Shown here piece after piece: positions 33,023 to 41,770 of a DNA stretch of 64,000 bases. The position numbers and the translations under genes were made by a program. Every line of letters begins with the position of its first letter. Position 1 is the stretch's first letter. Source of the DNA: Rhodoluna lacicola (GTDB lineage Bacteria > Actinomycetota > Actinomycetes > Actinomycetales > Microbacteriaceae); contig NZ_CP007490.1 of NCBI RefSeq assembly GCF_000699505.1, positions 806,001 to 870,000 on the forward strand, given 5' to 3'. The notes beneath the pieces were generated by a model, which saw only the letters and a list, made by a program, of their open reading frames with translations, had not been told where the DNA came from and ran no database searches.

Positions 33023-33210
33023 TGCGACTAAACGGTTGGGAATGGATCATCATTCTTGTTATCGTCTTGCTCCTCTGGGGTGGGCCAAAGCTCCCGGGTC
33101 TTGCCAAGAGCTTGGCTCAGTCGCTTCGAATCTTTAAGTCTGAAATTAAATCAGACGACAAGTCTGGGAAAGACGAGCCAAAGAAGGACGCAGGCAGCTC
33201 AAGCAACTAG
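33022..33210 (+). CDS. tatA: Twin-arginine translocase subunit TatA
   Basis: Pore-forming subunit of the Tat pathway, which exports folded proteins such as the QcrA Rieske subunit. The 62-residue protein has the standard layout: short N-terminus, one membrane helix (E-W-I-I-I-L-V-I-V-L-L-L-W-G), the G-x-K-L-P hinge, an amphipathic helix (L-A-K-S-L-A-Q-S-L-R) and a charged tail. It is coupled to the upstream gene through TAATG and tatC follows. Confidence 0.93.
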   Translation: MRLNGWEWIIILVIVLLLWGGPKLPGLAKSLAQSLRIFKSEIKSDDKSGKDEPKKDAGSSSN

Positions 33211-33234
33211 TAGTTGCTGCCAGAGCTACATCCC

Positions 33235-34053
33235 ATGGCTAGAAAACGCAACCCCGATGGCAAGATGAGCCTGGGTGGGCATCTCAAAGAATTACGTAAT
33301 CGTCTCTTTTGGTCTGCAATTTTTGTTTTTGCCGGCACGATTGCCGGTTGGTTTTTATTCCAACCCGTTTTTCAGATACTTCAAAAACCAGTGGTGGATC
33401 TTGCCAATACAAAAGGGGTCAACGCCACTCTGAATATAGGTACTGTTGCCGGCGCTTTTGACCTTCAATTGCAGGTGTCAATTTTCTTGGGTGTCATGAT
33501 GACCAGCCCAATTTGGCTATACAACCTGTGGGCATTCATCACGCCGGGTCTAAAAAAGCGAGAACGCAAGTTCACACTTGGCTTCGTTTTCACCGCCGTG
33601 CCGCTCTTCCTTACCGGATGCTGGCTGGCTTGGATATCGCTACCGGGATTTGTGTCAACACTTATTGGATTCACCCCGCAGGGAACGGCGAACGTCATAA
33701 ATGCCAACGAATACATTCTTTTCACCATTCGAATCTTGCTGGTGTTTGGTCTGGCTTTTGTCTTGCCAGTAGTTTTGGTGATGCTGAATTTTGCAAACTT
33801 GATTACAGCCAAGAGCATTCTCAAGTCTTGGCGCATCGCAGTATTTGTGATTGCTGTAATTGCGGCCCTGGCAACTCCCACCGCAGACCCAATGTCAATG
33901 TTTCTAGTAATGGTCCCGCTCATCGCGCTGTATTTTATTGCCGCAGCCATTACATATTTCAACGACAAACGCAGAGATCGAAGACTTGCAAAACTTCACG
34001 ACAGCTTTGAAAACTCAGTAACGGGAACCCCTGAAGCGGCCGAGAATGACTGA
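33235..34053 (+). CDS. tatC: Twin-arginine translocase subunit TatC
   Basis: Receptor subunit of the Tat translocase, recognising twin-arginine signal peptides. The 272-residue protein has six membrane helices and family blocks M-S-L-G-G-H-L-K-E-L-R-N-R near the N-terminus, F-I-T-P-G-L-K-K-R-E-R near 105, F-x-L-P-V-V-L-V and A-T-P-T-A-D-P-M-S-M near 225. The ATG at 33235 gives the usual N-terminus. It lies 24 bases after tatA; no tatB is adjacent. The stop overlaps the HelY start by eight bases. Confidence 0.94.
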   Translation: MARKRNPDGKMSLGGHLKELRNRLFWSAIFVFAGTIAGWFLFQPVFQILQKPVVDLANTKGVNATLNIGTVAGAFDLQLQVSIFLGVMMTSPIWLYNLWAFITPGLKKRERKFTLGFVFTAVPLFLTGCWLAWISLPGFVSTLIGFTPQGTANVINANEYILFTIRILLVFGLAFVLPVVLVMLNFANLITAKSILKSWRIAVFVIAVIAALATPTADPMSMFLVMVPLIALYFIAAAITYFNDKRRDRRLAKLHDSFENSVTGTPEAAEND

Positions 34054-36493
34054 GAATCAGCTCAGTCCGGCTGAGCGATTTGCCCAAGCAAAGGCTAATA
34101 AACGAAATCCATCGATTGAAAGTTTTGCGAGCCTGCTGAAGTTCCCGATGGACCCTTTTCAGGAGCAATCGTGCCGTGCTTTAGCCGCCGGCAAAGGAGT
34201 TTTGGTTGCTGCGCCAACCGGTGCCGGAAAGACCATCGTTGGTGAATTTGCCATTCACCTAGCAATTGAAAAAAATCAAAAGGTTTTTTACACCACACCA
34301 ATCAAGGCCCTAAGTAATCAGAAATTTGCCGAACTTACTAAACGCTACGGCGCCGAACGTGTTGGTTTGCTTACCGGAGACACAAATCAGAATTCTGACG
34401 CCCAAATTGTGGTGATGACCACAGAAGTATTGCGCAACATGATTTATGCGAATTCAAATTCGCTGATTAGTTTGGGCTTCGTAGTGATGGACGAGGTTCA
34501 TTACCTCGCAGATCGATTTAGGGGAGCGGTTTGGGAAGAAGTAATTCTGCACCTACCAAAAGACGTAAAAATCGTCTCTTTGAGTGCAACCGTTTCCAAT
34601 GCCGAGGAGTTCGGCGCCTGGCTTGACGAAGTCCGAGGCGACACGGAAATTATCGTTTCCGAAATTCGGCCAGTACCACTGAACCAGCACGTGCTTTTTG
34701 GTGATGAGCTGCTTGAACTATTCGATGAAACTTCCAAGGACCCAAGAGTAAATCCGGAATTGGCTCAAATGCACGCCACAAAATTGCGGAGTCCTATTAA
34801 CAAACCACATCGCGGACGGCGCAGTGATTTCGGCAATCAGCGAATGCAATTAAAACAAATTCAGCGAATTTCAAAACCCGAAATAATCGACATCCTCGAA
34901 GACGAAGATTTATTGCCAGCAATATTTTTTATATTTTCAAGGGCTGGCTGCGAAGCGGCCGTCAAAGCCTGTCAGAGTCACAACATTCGTCTCACCACAA
35001 CTGAAGAGAAGCAAGAAATACGACGCCTAGTCGAAGAAAAATGCTACAACATTGCCGACGAAGACCTTTCCACACTTGGTTACTTTGAGTGGTTATCTGG
35101 ACTTGAACGAGGTGTTGCCGCGCACCACGCAGGAATGCTTCCAGCTTTCAAAGAAGTTGTTGAAGAACTATTTCTGCGTAAATTAGTGAAGGTTGTTTTT
35201 GCAACCGAGACCCTTGCCCTGGGCATTAACATGCCAGCGAGAACCGTAGTGCTTGAAAGACTCGACAAATTTAATGGTGAGGGCAGGGTAAACCTGACCC
35301 CAGGCGAGTACACCCAACTCACCGGGCGTGCCGGACGCCGAGGCATCGACACTCAGGGACACTCCGTAATTCAATGGAGCGCAAACATGGACCCAAACAG
35401 CGTGGCAGGTCTGGCCAGTAAGCGGACCTATCCGTTGATCAGTCCTTTTAAGCCCACCTACAACATGTCGGTTAATCTGCTAGAGGCCTTTGGTCGAGAG
35501 CGCGCCCGTGAAGTACTTGAAACATCCTTCGCGCAATTTCAAGCAGACCGATCAGTGGTAGGTCTAGCGCGTGGTATTCGAGAGAAGCAAGTTTCGCTGG
35601 ACGGATACGAAAAAGCAATGGAATGTCACCAGGGGGACTTCGTTGAATACGCAAAGATCCGCCGGGAAATGACCGACATCGAGCGGGCTCTTTCTGCGGG
35701 CAGGGTTCGCGCCGAGCGCGGCAAGGACCTTCGTCAATCCAAGGGCAGACACCTTCAGGAACAACGCCTGAATCAACTAAAAAGAGACATGCGTTCTCAC
35801 CCTTGCCACTCGTGTAATGAACGTGAGGCGCACGCCCGGTGGGGAGAGCGCTGGTTCAAGTTGAGCCGAGAGCTTGATGGAATCATCGCCCAAATAGAAG
35901 GACGCACAAATCAAGTCGCAAAAACCTTCGACAAGATTTGTGGAATGTTGGTAGATCTAAATTACATCCAAGATGTTGATGGTGATTATGAAGTGCTCGA
36001 AGCGGGCAAAACCCTGGCACGAATTTATGGCGAAAGAGACCTGCTGATTTCCGAATGTATTCGTGAGGGCGTTTGGTCAAAACTGGACCCAGCCGGCCTG
36101 GCTGCTATGGCGGCGGCTTTGGTTTACGAGGCGCGGCGTGAGGAAGAATGGGAACCGCGCATTCCAAAGGGAAACTTCCAAGAAATTATGCAGACCACCA
36201 CAGAGATTTGGGAGGATCTAGAAGACCTGGCCCATTCCCACAAACTTGGACAAACCCCGCCACTAGATCTAAGCCTCTCACTTCCGATACACCGGTGGGC
36301 TTCAGGCGCAAAGCTTGACAGTGTTTTAGACAGTGCCGATCTGCTTGCCGGAGACTTCATTAGATGGACCAAACAAATAATTGATTTGCTAGATCAAGTT
36401 GCCCAAACGGCTGGGCCAGAGCTAGCAGAGACTGCAAAGAACGCGGTAGACAAAGTTAAGCGTGGCATCGTGGCATACTCTTACTACGGATAA
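34046..36493 (+). CDS. helY: Ski2/Mtr4-like superfamily 2 helicase (HelY)
   Basis: An 815-residue RNA/DNA helicase of the actinobacterial HelY family. Motifs seen: Walker A A-P-T-G-A-G-K-T at 56-63, T-T-P-I-K-A-L-S-N-Q (Ia), V-M-D-E-V-H-Y-L (DEVH), S-L-S-A-T (III), then in the second RecA domain T-E-T-L-A-L-G-I-N-M-P-A and Q-L-T-G-R-A-G-R-R-G-I-D (VI). The C-terminal third has the family H-P-C-H-S-C-N-E-R-E-x-H cysteine/histidine block and a DSHCT-type end. Substrate in cells is not established; relatives suggest RNA processing. Its place after tatC is conserved in actinobacteria. Confidence 0.9.
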   Translation: MTENQLSPAERFAQAKANKRNPSIESFASLLKFPMDPFQEQSCRALAAGKGVLVAAPTGAGKTIVGEFAIHLAIEKNQKVFYTTPIKALSNQKFAELTKRYGAERVGLLTGDTNQNSDAQIVVMTTEVLRNMIYANSNSLISLGFVVMDEVHYLADRFRGAVWEEVILHLPKDVKIVSLSATVSNAEEFGAWLDEVRGDTEIIVSEIRPVPLNQHVLFGDELLELFDETSKDPRVNPELAQMHATKLRSPINKPHRGRRSDFGNQRMQLKQIQRISKPEIIDILEDEDLLPAIFFIFSRAGCEAAVKACQSHNIRLTTTEEKQEIRRLVEEKCYNIADEDLSTLGYFEWLSGLERGVAAHHAGMLPAFKEVVEELFLRKLVKVVFATETLALGINMPARTVVLERLDKFNGEGRVNLTPGEYTQLTGRAGRRGIDTQGHSVIQWSANMDPNSVAGLASKRTYPLISPFKPTYNMSVNLLEAFGRERAREVLETSFAQFQADRSVVGLARGIREKQVSLDGYEKAMECHQGDFVEYAKIRREMTDIERALSAGRVRAERGKDLRQSKGRHLQEQRLNQLKRDMRSHPCHSCNEREAHARWGERWFKLSRELDGIIAQIEGRTNQVAKTFDKICGMLVDLNYIQDVDGDYEVLEAGKTLARIYGERDLLISECIREGVWSKLDPAGLAAMAAALVYEARREEEWEPRIPKGNFQEIMQTTTEIWEDLEDLAHSHKLGQTPPLDLSLSLPIHRWASGAKLDSVLDSADLLAGDFIRWTKQIIDLLDQVAQTAGPELAETAKNAVDKVKRGIVAYSYYG

Positions 36494-36511
36494 TTCAGCA
36501 ACTTAAACGAA

Positions 36512-38128
36512 ATGCTGCCAAACATGACATCGATGAATCAGACCAAGCGTGCCGCAGTAATTCAAATGGCACTACGTCTTTTTCTTGCGGGATTTGGGGG
36601 ATACCTCTCTAGCTTGGCAATGCCTAGGGAAAACATTTACCCGCTAATTTTTGTTTCGGTGGCGCTGTTGTTGCTTTCAGTTCGAAATCTAAAATTTTTC
36701 AAAGCTTTCACGGTCGGCCTAGTTGGTGGCCTTGCCTTCTATCTGTCGCAGATTGAGTGGTTGAGTCTCTACCTTGGCCCCGTGCCATGGCTAGCGCTTT
36801 CTAGCCTTGAGGCAATAATTTTTGCCTTCGGCATGGCAGGTACGGCTTTAGTTTGGTCTTGGCTCGATAATTCAATCAACTGGGCGAAAAAGTTCAAGCC
36901 ACTGCTGATTGCGATTTCCTTGGCTTTGATTTGGACAGCCAGGGAGTGGGTGTCAATCTCGCTGCCCTACGGAGGCTTTCCCTGGTCACGGTTGGCGCAA
37001 ACTCAATCAGAGAGTTATCTAGCCGACTGGGTATTCCTTGGCGGTCTTGGTCTGCTTACCTTTGCAATCGCCCTAATCGCAAGCATTGCCACAGTGTCAC
37101 TGACGAGCTGGCAGAGAGATATTCGTGTTCCGCACTGGTCAGCACTTGCAACCCTTGCTTTTCTTTTGCTGGTGCCAGCTGTTTTCACTCCAGCTAGCAA
37201 TGCCGAGGCAGGCGAAATGACAATTGGAGCGGTGCAGGGAAATGCAAACGCTGGCCTTTTCGCAAACGAGCGACCCGGCACAATCCTGCAGAACCACTTA
37301 GACGCAACCGAGTTACTAAAAGAAAAAGCTAATTTCAACAAGCTAGATCTAGTGGTTTGGCCTGAAAACGCATCCGATCTCAGCCCGTTTGCCAGTTCAG
37401 TTGCAAACAAAAAGATCAATCAGCTAGTTGACCAAGATTTGAAAGTGCCGCTTATTTTTGGAACTATCACCGAACGCGGTAAAGAAACATTCAATAGTTC
37501 CATCTACTGGAAACCAGATATCGGACCAACGGACTGGTACGACAAAAAGCGGCCTGTACCATTTGCCGAATACGTACCAAATCGTGATTTTTGGTACCAA
37601 CTTGCTCCGGATTTAATTGGCTTGGTTAGCAGGGGTTACAGTTTTGGTGAGCGGGATGGAATTTTTGAATACTCAAAAACTTCGGATAGCAAGATTTCTA
37701 AACTTGGCGCGCTGATTTGTTTTGAAATTGCTATCGATGATATTGGGCGAAACCTGGTAGCGGATGGCGCACAAATTATTTTGTCGCAAACCAATAACGC
37801 AGACTTTGGCCGCAGCGATGAAACTTTTCAACAAGCTGCCTTTGCAAAATTGCGAGCCATTGAAACCGGTCGAGTCGTCGTAAACGTGTCAACCGTGGGA
37901 GTGTCAGCCATTTACACGCCTGATGGTTCGGTGATTGATCAGATACCAACCTTTGAGCCGGGAGTAATGCTTGAAACTCTTCCGCTTAGAACAGCTATTA
38001 CTCCGGCGATGCTAATCGGCCCACTGTTTGACCTATTGGCGAACTTGATTGCCGCGGCGCTTCTTGCCATGGCTTTGGCAAGAACGAGAAAAGCCGCCAA
38101 ACCAAACGGTTTGACGGCTGCTCGCTAA
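36512..38128 (+). CDS. lnt: Apolipoprotein N-acyltransferase
   Basis: Adds the third acyl chain to lipoproteins. The product (up to 538 residues) has an N-terminal membrane part with about six helices and a nitrilase-like domain (about 220-490) with the catalytic triad E285 (V-V-W-P-E-N-A-S-D), K345/346 (D-K-K-R-P-V-P-F-A-E-Y-V-P) and C403 (L-I-C-F-E-I-A). A final helix anchors the C-terminus. In-frame ATGs lie at 36512, 36524 and 36533, and none has a clear ribosome site, so the exact start is uncertain. In mycobacteria the protein is linked to a dolichol-phosphate mannose synthase; none is fused or adjacent here. Confidence 0.92.
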   Translation: MLPNMTSMNQTKRAAVIQMALRLFLAGFGGYLSSLAMPRENIYPLIFVSVALLLLSVRNLKFFKAFTVGLVGGLAFYLSQIEWLSLYLGPVPWLALSSLEAIIFAFGMAGTALVWSWLDNSINWAKKFKPLLIAISLALIWTAREWVSISLPYGGFPWSRLAQTQSESYLADWVFLGGLGLLTFAIALIASIATVSLTSWQRDIRVPHWSALATLAFLLLVPAVFTPASNAEAGEMTIGAVQGNANAGLFANERPGTILQNHLDATELLKEKANFNKLDLVVWPENASDLSPFASSVANKKINQLVDQDLKVPLIFGTITERGKETFNSSIYWKPDIGPTDWYDKKRPVPFAEYVPNRDFWYQLAPDLIGLVSRGYSFGERDGIFEYSKTSDSKISKLGALICFEIAIDDIGRNLVADGAQIILSQTNNADFGRSDETFQQAAFAKLRAIETGRVVVNVSTVGVSAIYTPDGSVIDQIPTFEPGVMLETLPLRTAITPAMLIGPLFDLLANLIAAALLAMALARTRKAAKPNGLTAAR

Positions 38129-38135
38129 TAAACCT

Positions 38136-38498
38136 TTAGAGATCTGCCTGACCACCGGCGCGGCGGGCGCGAATGTAGTCAAGGCGTTCCTGAAGAATCT
38201 CTTCCAACTCTTCTCGGCTTCGGCGCTCTAGCAGCATTTCCCAGTGCGAGCGGGGAACTTTATCCTCGGCTGCGTCTAATTTAATTCTTTTTCCGTCTTC
38301 AAGCTGAACCGCCTGCAACTGACAGTTCTTGCATTGCCAGGTCTGCGGAATTTCTGCATCTGCAGAAAATACAATTTCGGAGACATGGTCATTGGCACAC
38401 TGGAAGAGGTGGGTTACACGAGCTGAGTAATTTACCCCGCGTTCGCTCTCAAGACTCTGGGTGCCAAGTCTCATTCCGCGCATAGTTTGCTGTGCCAT
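38136..38498 (-). CDS. rbpA: RNA polymerase-binding protein RbpA
   Basis: Actinobacteria-specific transcription factor that binds the principal sigma factor and stabilises open complexes. The 120-residue protein starts with the unstructured A-Q-Q-T-M-R-G-M-R-L-G-T-Q-S-L-E tail, then a zinc-type domain with C-x3-H and W-Q-C-K-N-C, a basic linker (K-V-P-R-S-H-W-x-M-L-L-E-R-R-S) and the sigma-interaction helices (E-E-L-E-E-I-L-Q-E-R-L). GGAGGAAAA precedes the ATG. A possible SigR-type promoter lies upstream. Confidence 0.95.
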   Translation of the reverse strand: MAQQTMRGMRLGTQSLESERGVNYSARVTHLFQCANDHVSEIVFSADAEIPQTWQCKNCQLQAVQLEDGKRIKLDAAEDKVPRSHWEMLLERRSREELEEILQERLDYIRARRAGGQADL

Positions 38499-38542
38499 TT
38501 TTCCTCCAGTTTAGGTTCGCCCTTTTGGGGCTCGACGAGGAA

Positions 38543-38570
38543 CAACTCGGCGTGAACGCTCAATCTTCCC
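38543..38570 (-). promoter_or_regulatory. Possible SigR/SigH-type promoter of rbpA
   Basis: On the minus strand GGGAAG (38570-38565) and GTTG (38546-38543) are separated by 18 bases, close to the GGGAAT-N18-GTT consensus of the disulfide-stress sigma factor of Streptomyces, whose regulon includes rbpA. The inferred leader is about 40 bases. No sigma gene is in the window to support it. Confidence 0.35.
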
Positions 38571-38622
38571 TCATATCAAGGCTTTTAAGGAAACTCTCAG
38601 GGAGTGTCGCGAAATTTTCGCC

Positions 38623-39363
38623 TTATTTTTCTTTCCGGAAATTTGATATCACCAGGTCGCAGTTATCGGTGACAATGCCGGTGGCTCCCAAATTAATCAG
38701 TCTTTGGATTTCAATTGGATCGTTAATCGTCCAGTAGTGCAGTTCCAGACCGGCATTAAGGGCGAATCTGACGAATCGCTTTGAATCCAACCGAATCGGA
38801 AATCGCGAGATTGGAATTTGTAGCGCGGTGATTTGCCTAGAAAAAAATTGGAACAGGGGAGTGGCACCCAAAATCGAACATAGCCAAAGAGCCAGCACGC
38901 GTGCGGATCCTGCTGATGTGCCCACCGAACCCGAAATTTTCTTCAGGGTTTTTATTCTTCGCGAATCACTAAAACTTGAAATCAAAATTCGATTTTGAAC
39001 GCCAAGAGCGTTGATTACGTTGGCTACGGGCTCGATTGCCAAATCCGACTTGATGTCCAAGTTGAAGCGAGCCTCTGGAAAATCTTGAAGCACCTGCTGC
39101 AGGGTGGGAACTCGTTTTCCAAATCCTATGTCGATGCCGGAAATTTCTTTCCAAGTGATCTCAGCAACTTTTTTGGGGATCCCGGCAAGGCGAAGTAAAT
39201 CTTCATCGTGAAAAATCACGGCAATACCATCGGCGGTGGCTCGCACATCGGTTTCGATCACATCGGCGCCCGCAAAGAGAGCATCGGCAAATGCCTTAGT
39301 GGTGTTTTCGGGAACAAATTCCGAAACTAACCCGCGGTGAGCCAAAACCTGAAAATATTTCAT
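38623..39363 (-). CDS. Glycerophosphodiester phosphodiesterase family protein
   Basis: A 246-residue TIM-barrel enzyme that cleaves glycerophosphodiesters to glycerol-3-phosphate and an alcohol. Visible family motifs are A-H-R-G (catalytic H) with P-E-N-T near residue 20, E-T-D-V-R near 40 and F-H-D-E-D-L-x-R (second catalytic H) near 55; the N-L-D-I-K and N-D-P segments follow. No signal peptide is seen, so it is probably cytoplasmic. The ATG at 39363 puts the catalytic H-R-G at the usual distance and has GAGAG upstream; a GTG at 39399 is possible but less likely. Confidence 0.88.
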   Translation of the reverse strand: MKYFQVLAHRGLVSEFVPENTTKAFADALFAGADVIETDVRATADGIAVIFHDEDLLRLAGIPKKVAEITWKEISGIDIGFGKRVPTLQQVLQDFPEARFNLDIKSDLAIEPVANVINALGVQNRILISSFSDSRRIKTLKKISGSVGTSAGSARVLALWLCSILGATPLFQFFSRQITALQIPISRFPIRLDSKRFVRFALNAGLELHYWTINDPIEIQRLINLGATGIVTDNCDLVISNFRKEK

Positions 39364-39399
39364 TCTTCTCTCATGTGCTTCGCGGATGGCTGTCATCAC

Positions 39400-39405
39400 T
39401 AGGCT
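39400..39405 (+). promoter_or_regulatory. Candidate -10 box of the YczE-like gene (leaderless)
   Basis: TAGGCT ends six bases before the ATG at 39412, leaving no room for a ribosome site. Confidence 0.5.
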
Positions 39406-39411
39406 TTAGCA

Positions 39412-40020
39412 ATGCGCTTTGATTTTAGAACCGTTAGAAGGCTAACCCGACTCAACATTGGGTTGATGATTTACGGTTTGGGATTGGCGATGATCGTAGA
39501 GGCCGAAATTGGACTGCCTCCGTGGGACGTCTTTGCAAAAGGAATCTCAATTCAACTCGGCATAACCTATGGAATTGCCAGCGTTATTGTCAGCGCACTA
39601 GTGCTTTTGGCGTGGATCCCACTAAAGGTGAAGCCAGGCATCGGCAGCATTTTGAACGCCATTTTGATTGGCCTGTGGTCAGATGTTTTCATTCCACAGA
39701 TACCTAAAATCGACAACTACCTCGGCAATCTAGCGATGTTCTTGATCGGCATGGTGATTGTGGCAACGGCAACGGGAATCTATATCACTTCGTACCTGGG
39801 GTCAGGGCCACGGGACGGATTGATGATTGGCACCCAAAAGCTATTGGGCTGGCCACTTTGGCAAATTCGCACCATGTACGAGGTTTTGGTGCTGGTCATC
39901 GGTTGGTTGATGGGGGGACAGGTCCGCGAAGGCACCCTGATATTCGCCGTCTGCATCGGTGTTTTGATGCAGGTAAGTCTCAGATTCTTCAAATACGACG
40001 AATCCAAGAAGATTATCTGA
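39412..40020 (+). CDS. YczE/YyaS-like integral membrane protein
   Basis: A 202-residue protein with five to six membrane helices, of the YitT/YczE family of unknown function. The N-terminal block G-L-G-L-A-M-I-V-E-A-E-I-G-L-P-P-W-D-V-F and the later S-Y-L-G-S-G-P-R-D-G-L-M-I-G are family signatures. In Bacillus a related gene is linked to antibiotic export, but no such context exists here. It is followed one base later by a Nudix hydrolase gene and both are probably on one leaderless mRNA. Confidence 0.82.
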   Translation: MRFDFRTVRRLTRLNIGLMIYGLGLAMIVEAEIGLPPWDVFAKGISIQLGITYGIASVIVSALVLLAWIPLKVKPGIGSILNAILIGLWSDVFIPQIPKIDNYLGNLAMFLIGMVIVATATGIYITSYLGSGPRDGLMIGTQKLLGWPLWQIRTMYEVLVLVIGWLMGGQVREGTLIFAVCIGVLMQVSLRFFKYDESKKII

Positions 40021-40021
40021 A

Positions 40022-40486
40022 ATGCAGCCGGGGCAACACCGCGAAACCGCGCGCGTAATATTATGTAAACCTAATCTGGAAATATTCCTGCTGAAAACCC
40101 ACTTTGACCCTGAGGTTGGCTTGCCACCACGCTGGATCACTCCCGGTGGTGCAATTGACCTGGGCGAGACGGTGCTGGCTGCGGCAATTCGTGAACTAGC
40201 CGAGGAAACCGGAATTCAGGCTTCAGCAGCGGATTTGGGTGATTTGGTCTGGAAAACTCAGGGGCGCTGGGATTGGGCCGATGGCGTAAATCACCACACA
40301 TTCGTAGATCATTTTTACCTGCTGCAAATTGTTGACTTTGAGCTGGATGACTCTGGCTGGACTGATGACGAACGTCGCGATGTTCTGGAACACCGATGGT
40401 GGAGCCTCAGCGACCTCAAAGATTCTGGTGAGTCGGTGAGCCCGCCAGGGCTGGTTGATTTTCTCGCCGGCCACCTTCAGGGCTAA
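40022..40486 (+). CDS. Nudix hydrolase
   Basis: A 154-residue pyrophosphohydrolase. The Nudix box is complete: G43-x5-E49-x7-R57-E58-L-x-E61-E62-x-G64-I65. The C-terminal part has W-x-T-D-D-E-R-R-D-V-L-E-H-R-W-W, common in actinobacterial members. Substrate (nucleotide, sugar nucleotide or other X-linked diphosphate) cannot be told. It lies one base after the membrane-protein gene. The 90 bases after it hold an interrupted palindrome at 40500-40513 and a weak GGA/TCC stem with a T-run, but no clear terminator. Confidence 0.88.
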   Translation: MQPGQHRETARVILCKPNLEIFLLKTHFDPEVGLPPRWITPGGAIDLGETVLAAAIRELAEETGIQASAADLGDLVWKTQGRWDWADGVNHHTFVDHFYLLQIVDFELDDSGWTDDERRDVLEHRWWSLSDLKDSGESVSPPGLVDFLAGHLQG

Positions 40487-40576
40487 CTCCCCTTCGCCGA
40501 TAATGAACATTATGTCAAGTAGTGTTTATTTGGGATCCAGAGTCCTTTTTTCTGTATTTAGGTCCTTACCGCTCGC

Positions 40577-41644
40577 CTAGACGGCCGCGGTTGCTGAAAT
40601 CCACTGGGTCAGCTTGGCTTCAGCGGCACCTGATTCAAGTGCCTTGGTGACTTTCTGGAGCGCGTCGGTAAAGCGAAGTTCTAGGTCAAGATCAGCCTTT
40701 GAAGAATCCTTGGCCATTTCGTAGCTGACCACTCCTCCCGCTGCATTTAGCAAAACGATGTCTCGGATTGCTCCAAGATTCCCAACGGTCTTGTTGGCAA
40801 ACAAATCCCTGGCAACCTGAGCGTTGTAGGCTGCATCGCCACCGATCAGCTGGCTGGTTTCAGCTCTGGCAAGGCCCAATTTGGCTGGATTTAGCTGGCT
40901 AGGAGAGACCTCTCCCCCGGAAACCTGCCAAATTTCGTTGCTTGAGGTCGTAGAAAGCTCATCGAGCCCGTCATTCCCCCTAAAAACCAGAGCAGAACGG
41001 CCTCTGGATGCTAATTCACTGGCCATCAGCGGTGCCACCGCACGATTTGCCACGCCCAGCGAGGTGGCAATCGGTTGGGCTGGATTTGCCAACGGCCCCA
41101 AGAAATTGAAAGTCGTAGGCACCGCCAAAAGCTTACGGATTGGGCCAATAAACCTCATCGCCGGATGAAAAACCTGGGCAAAAAAGAAACTTATGCCCGC
41201 CAGTCGAAAAACCTCCGAGACCTGTTCTGGACTCAAATCTAGGCGAATGCCCAGCGATTCGAGCATTTCGGAGGAGCCTGTTTTCCCAGAGGCCGAGCGA
41301 CTGCCGTGCTTCAAAACGGGCACCCCGGCTGCGGCAGTGAGGATCGATGCCATGCTGGAGATATTTACAGTGCCCAGTAGGTCGCCTCCGGTGCCGACGA
41401 TGTCCACGGCATCCGAGCCGGTGTCAAGCGTCAAAGCATTGGTCAGCATGGCATCTACCAACCCCGATAGCTCGTCCACTCCCTCACCCTTGTGTCTGAG
41501 TGATATTAGAAAAGTTTCGATTAGCCCCGGATCGGTTTTGCCAGACATAATTTCACTGAGCGCCCAGGCTGCTTCGGCCCGATTTAGGTCTTGACAGGCA
41601 ACCAATTTGCCCAGAATCTGCGGCCAAGTAATCGACGAAGTCAT
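40577..41644 (-). CDS. trpD: Anthranilate phosphoribosyltransferase
   Basis: Second step of tryptophan synthesis, joining anthranilate to PRPP. The 355-residue protein has the PRPP motif G-T-G-G-D at about 82-86, N-I-S-S, K-H-G-S-R-S-A-S-G-K-T-G-S-S-E near 110, and R-F-I-G-P-I-R-K-L-L near 165 for anthranilate binding. The ATG at 41644 lies seven bases after TAAACT, so the gene is probably leaderless; an upstream in-frame codon at 41662 would precede the inferred transcript. No other trp gene is adjacent; trpD next to ctaE is a common actinobacterial arrangement. Confidence 0.93.
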   Translation of the reverse strand: MTSSITWPQILGKLVACQDLNRAEAAWALSEIMSGKTDPGLIETFLISLRHKGEGVDELSGLVDAMLTNALTLDTGSDAVDIVGTGGDLLGTVNISSMASILTAAAGVPVLKHGSRSASGKTGSSEMLESLGIRLDLSPEQVSEVFRLAGISFFFAQVFHPAMRFIGPIRKLLAVPTTFNFLGPLANPAQPIATSLGVANRAVAPLMASELASRGRSALVFRGNDGLDELSTTSSNEIWQVSGGEVSPSQLNPAKLGLARAETSQLIGGDAAYNAQVARDLFANKTVGNLGAIRDIVLLNAAGGVVSYEMAKDSSKADLDLELRFTDALQKVTKALESGAAEAKLTQWISATAAV

Positions 41645-41651
41645 AGGGCAA

Positions 41652-41657
41652 AGTTTA
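41652..41657 (-). promoter_or_regulatory. Candidate -10 box of trpD (leaderless)
   Basis: TAAACT on the minus strand ends seven bases before the ATG at 41644. No tryptophan leader peptide or attenuator can fit between it and the start. Confidence 0.5.
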
Positions 41658-41758
41658 GCCACCTCTGCCCCATTGTCAGAACTCTGAGCCTCGCGAAAAA
41701 ACCCAAAAAATCATCGCTCAAGGCCCCGAAATGGGCGGATTTACTGGGGCAACGGGGT

Positions 41759-41764
41759 TAGGAT
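41759..41764 (+). promoter_or_regulatory. Candidate -10 box of ctaE-qcrCAB (leaderless)
   Basis: TAGGAT ends six bases before the ctaE ATG. It would drive the whole cytochrome bc1/oxidase operon from a leaderless start. Confidence 0.52.
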
Positions 41765-41770
41765 TGAATC

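Noticed and set aside
33465-33968. 167-codon open frame antisense to tatC
   Set aside because: Fully opposite tatC, with no ribosome site or family resemblance.
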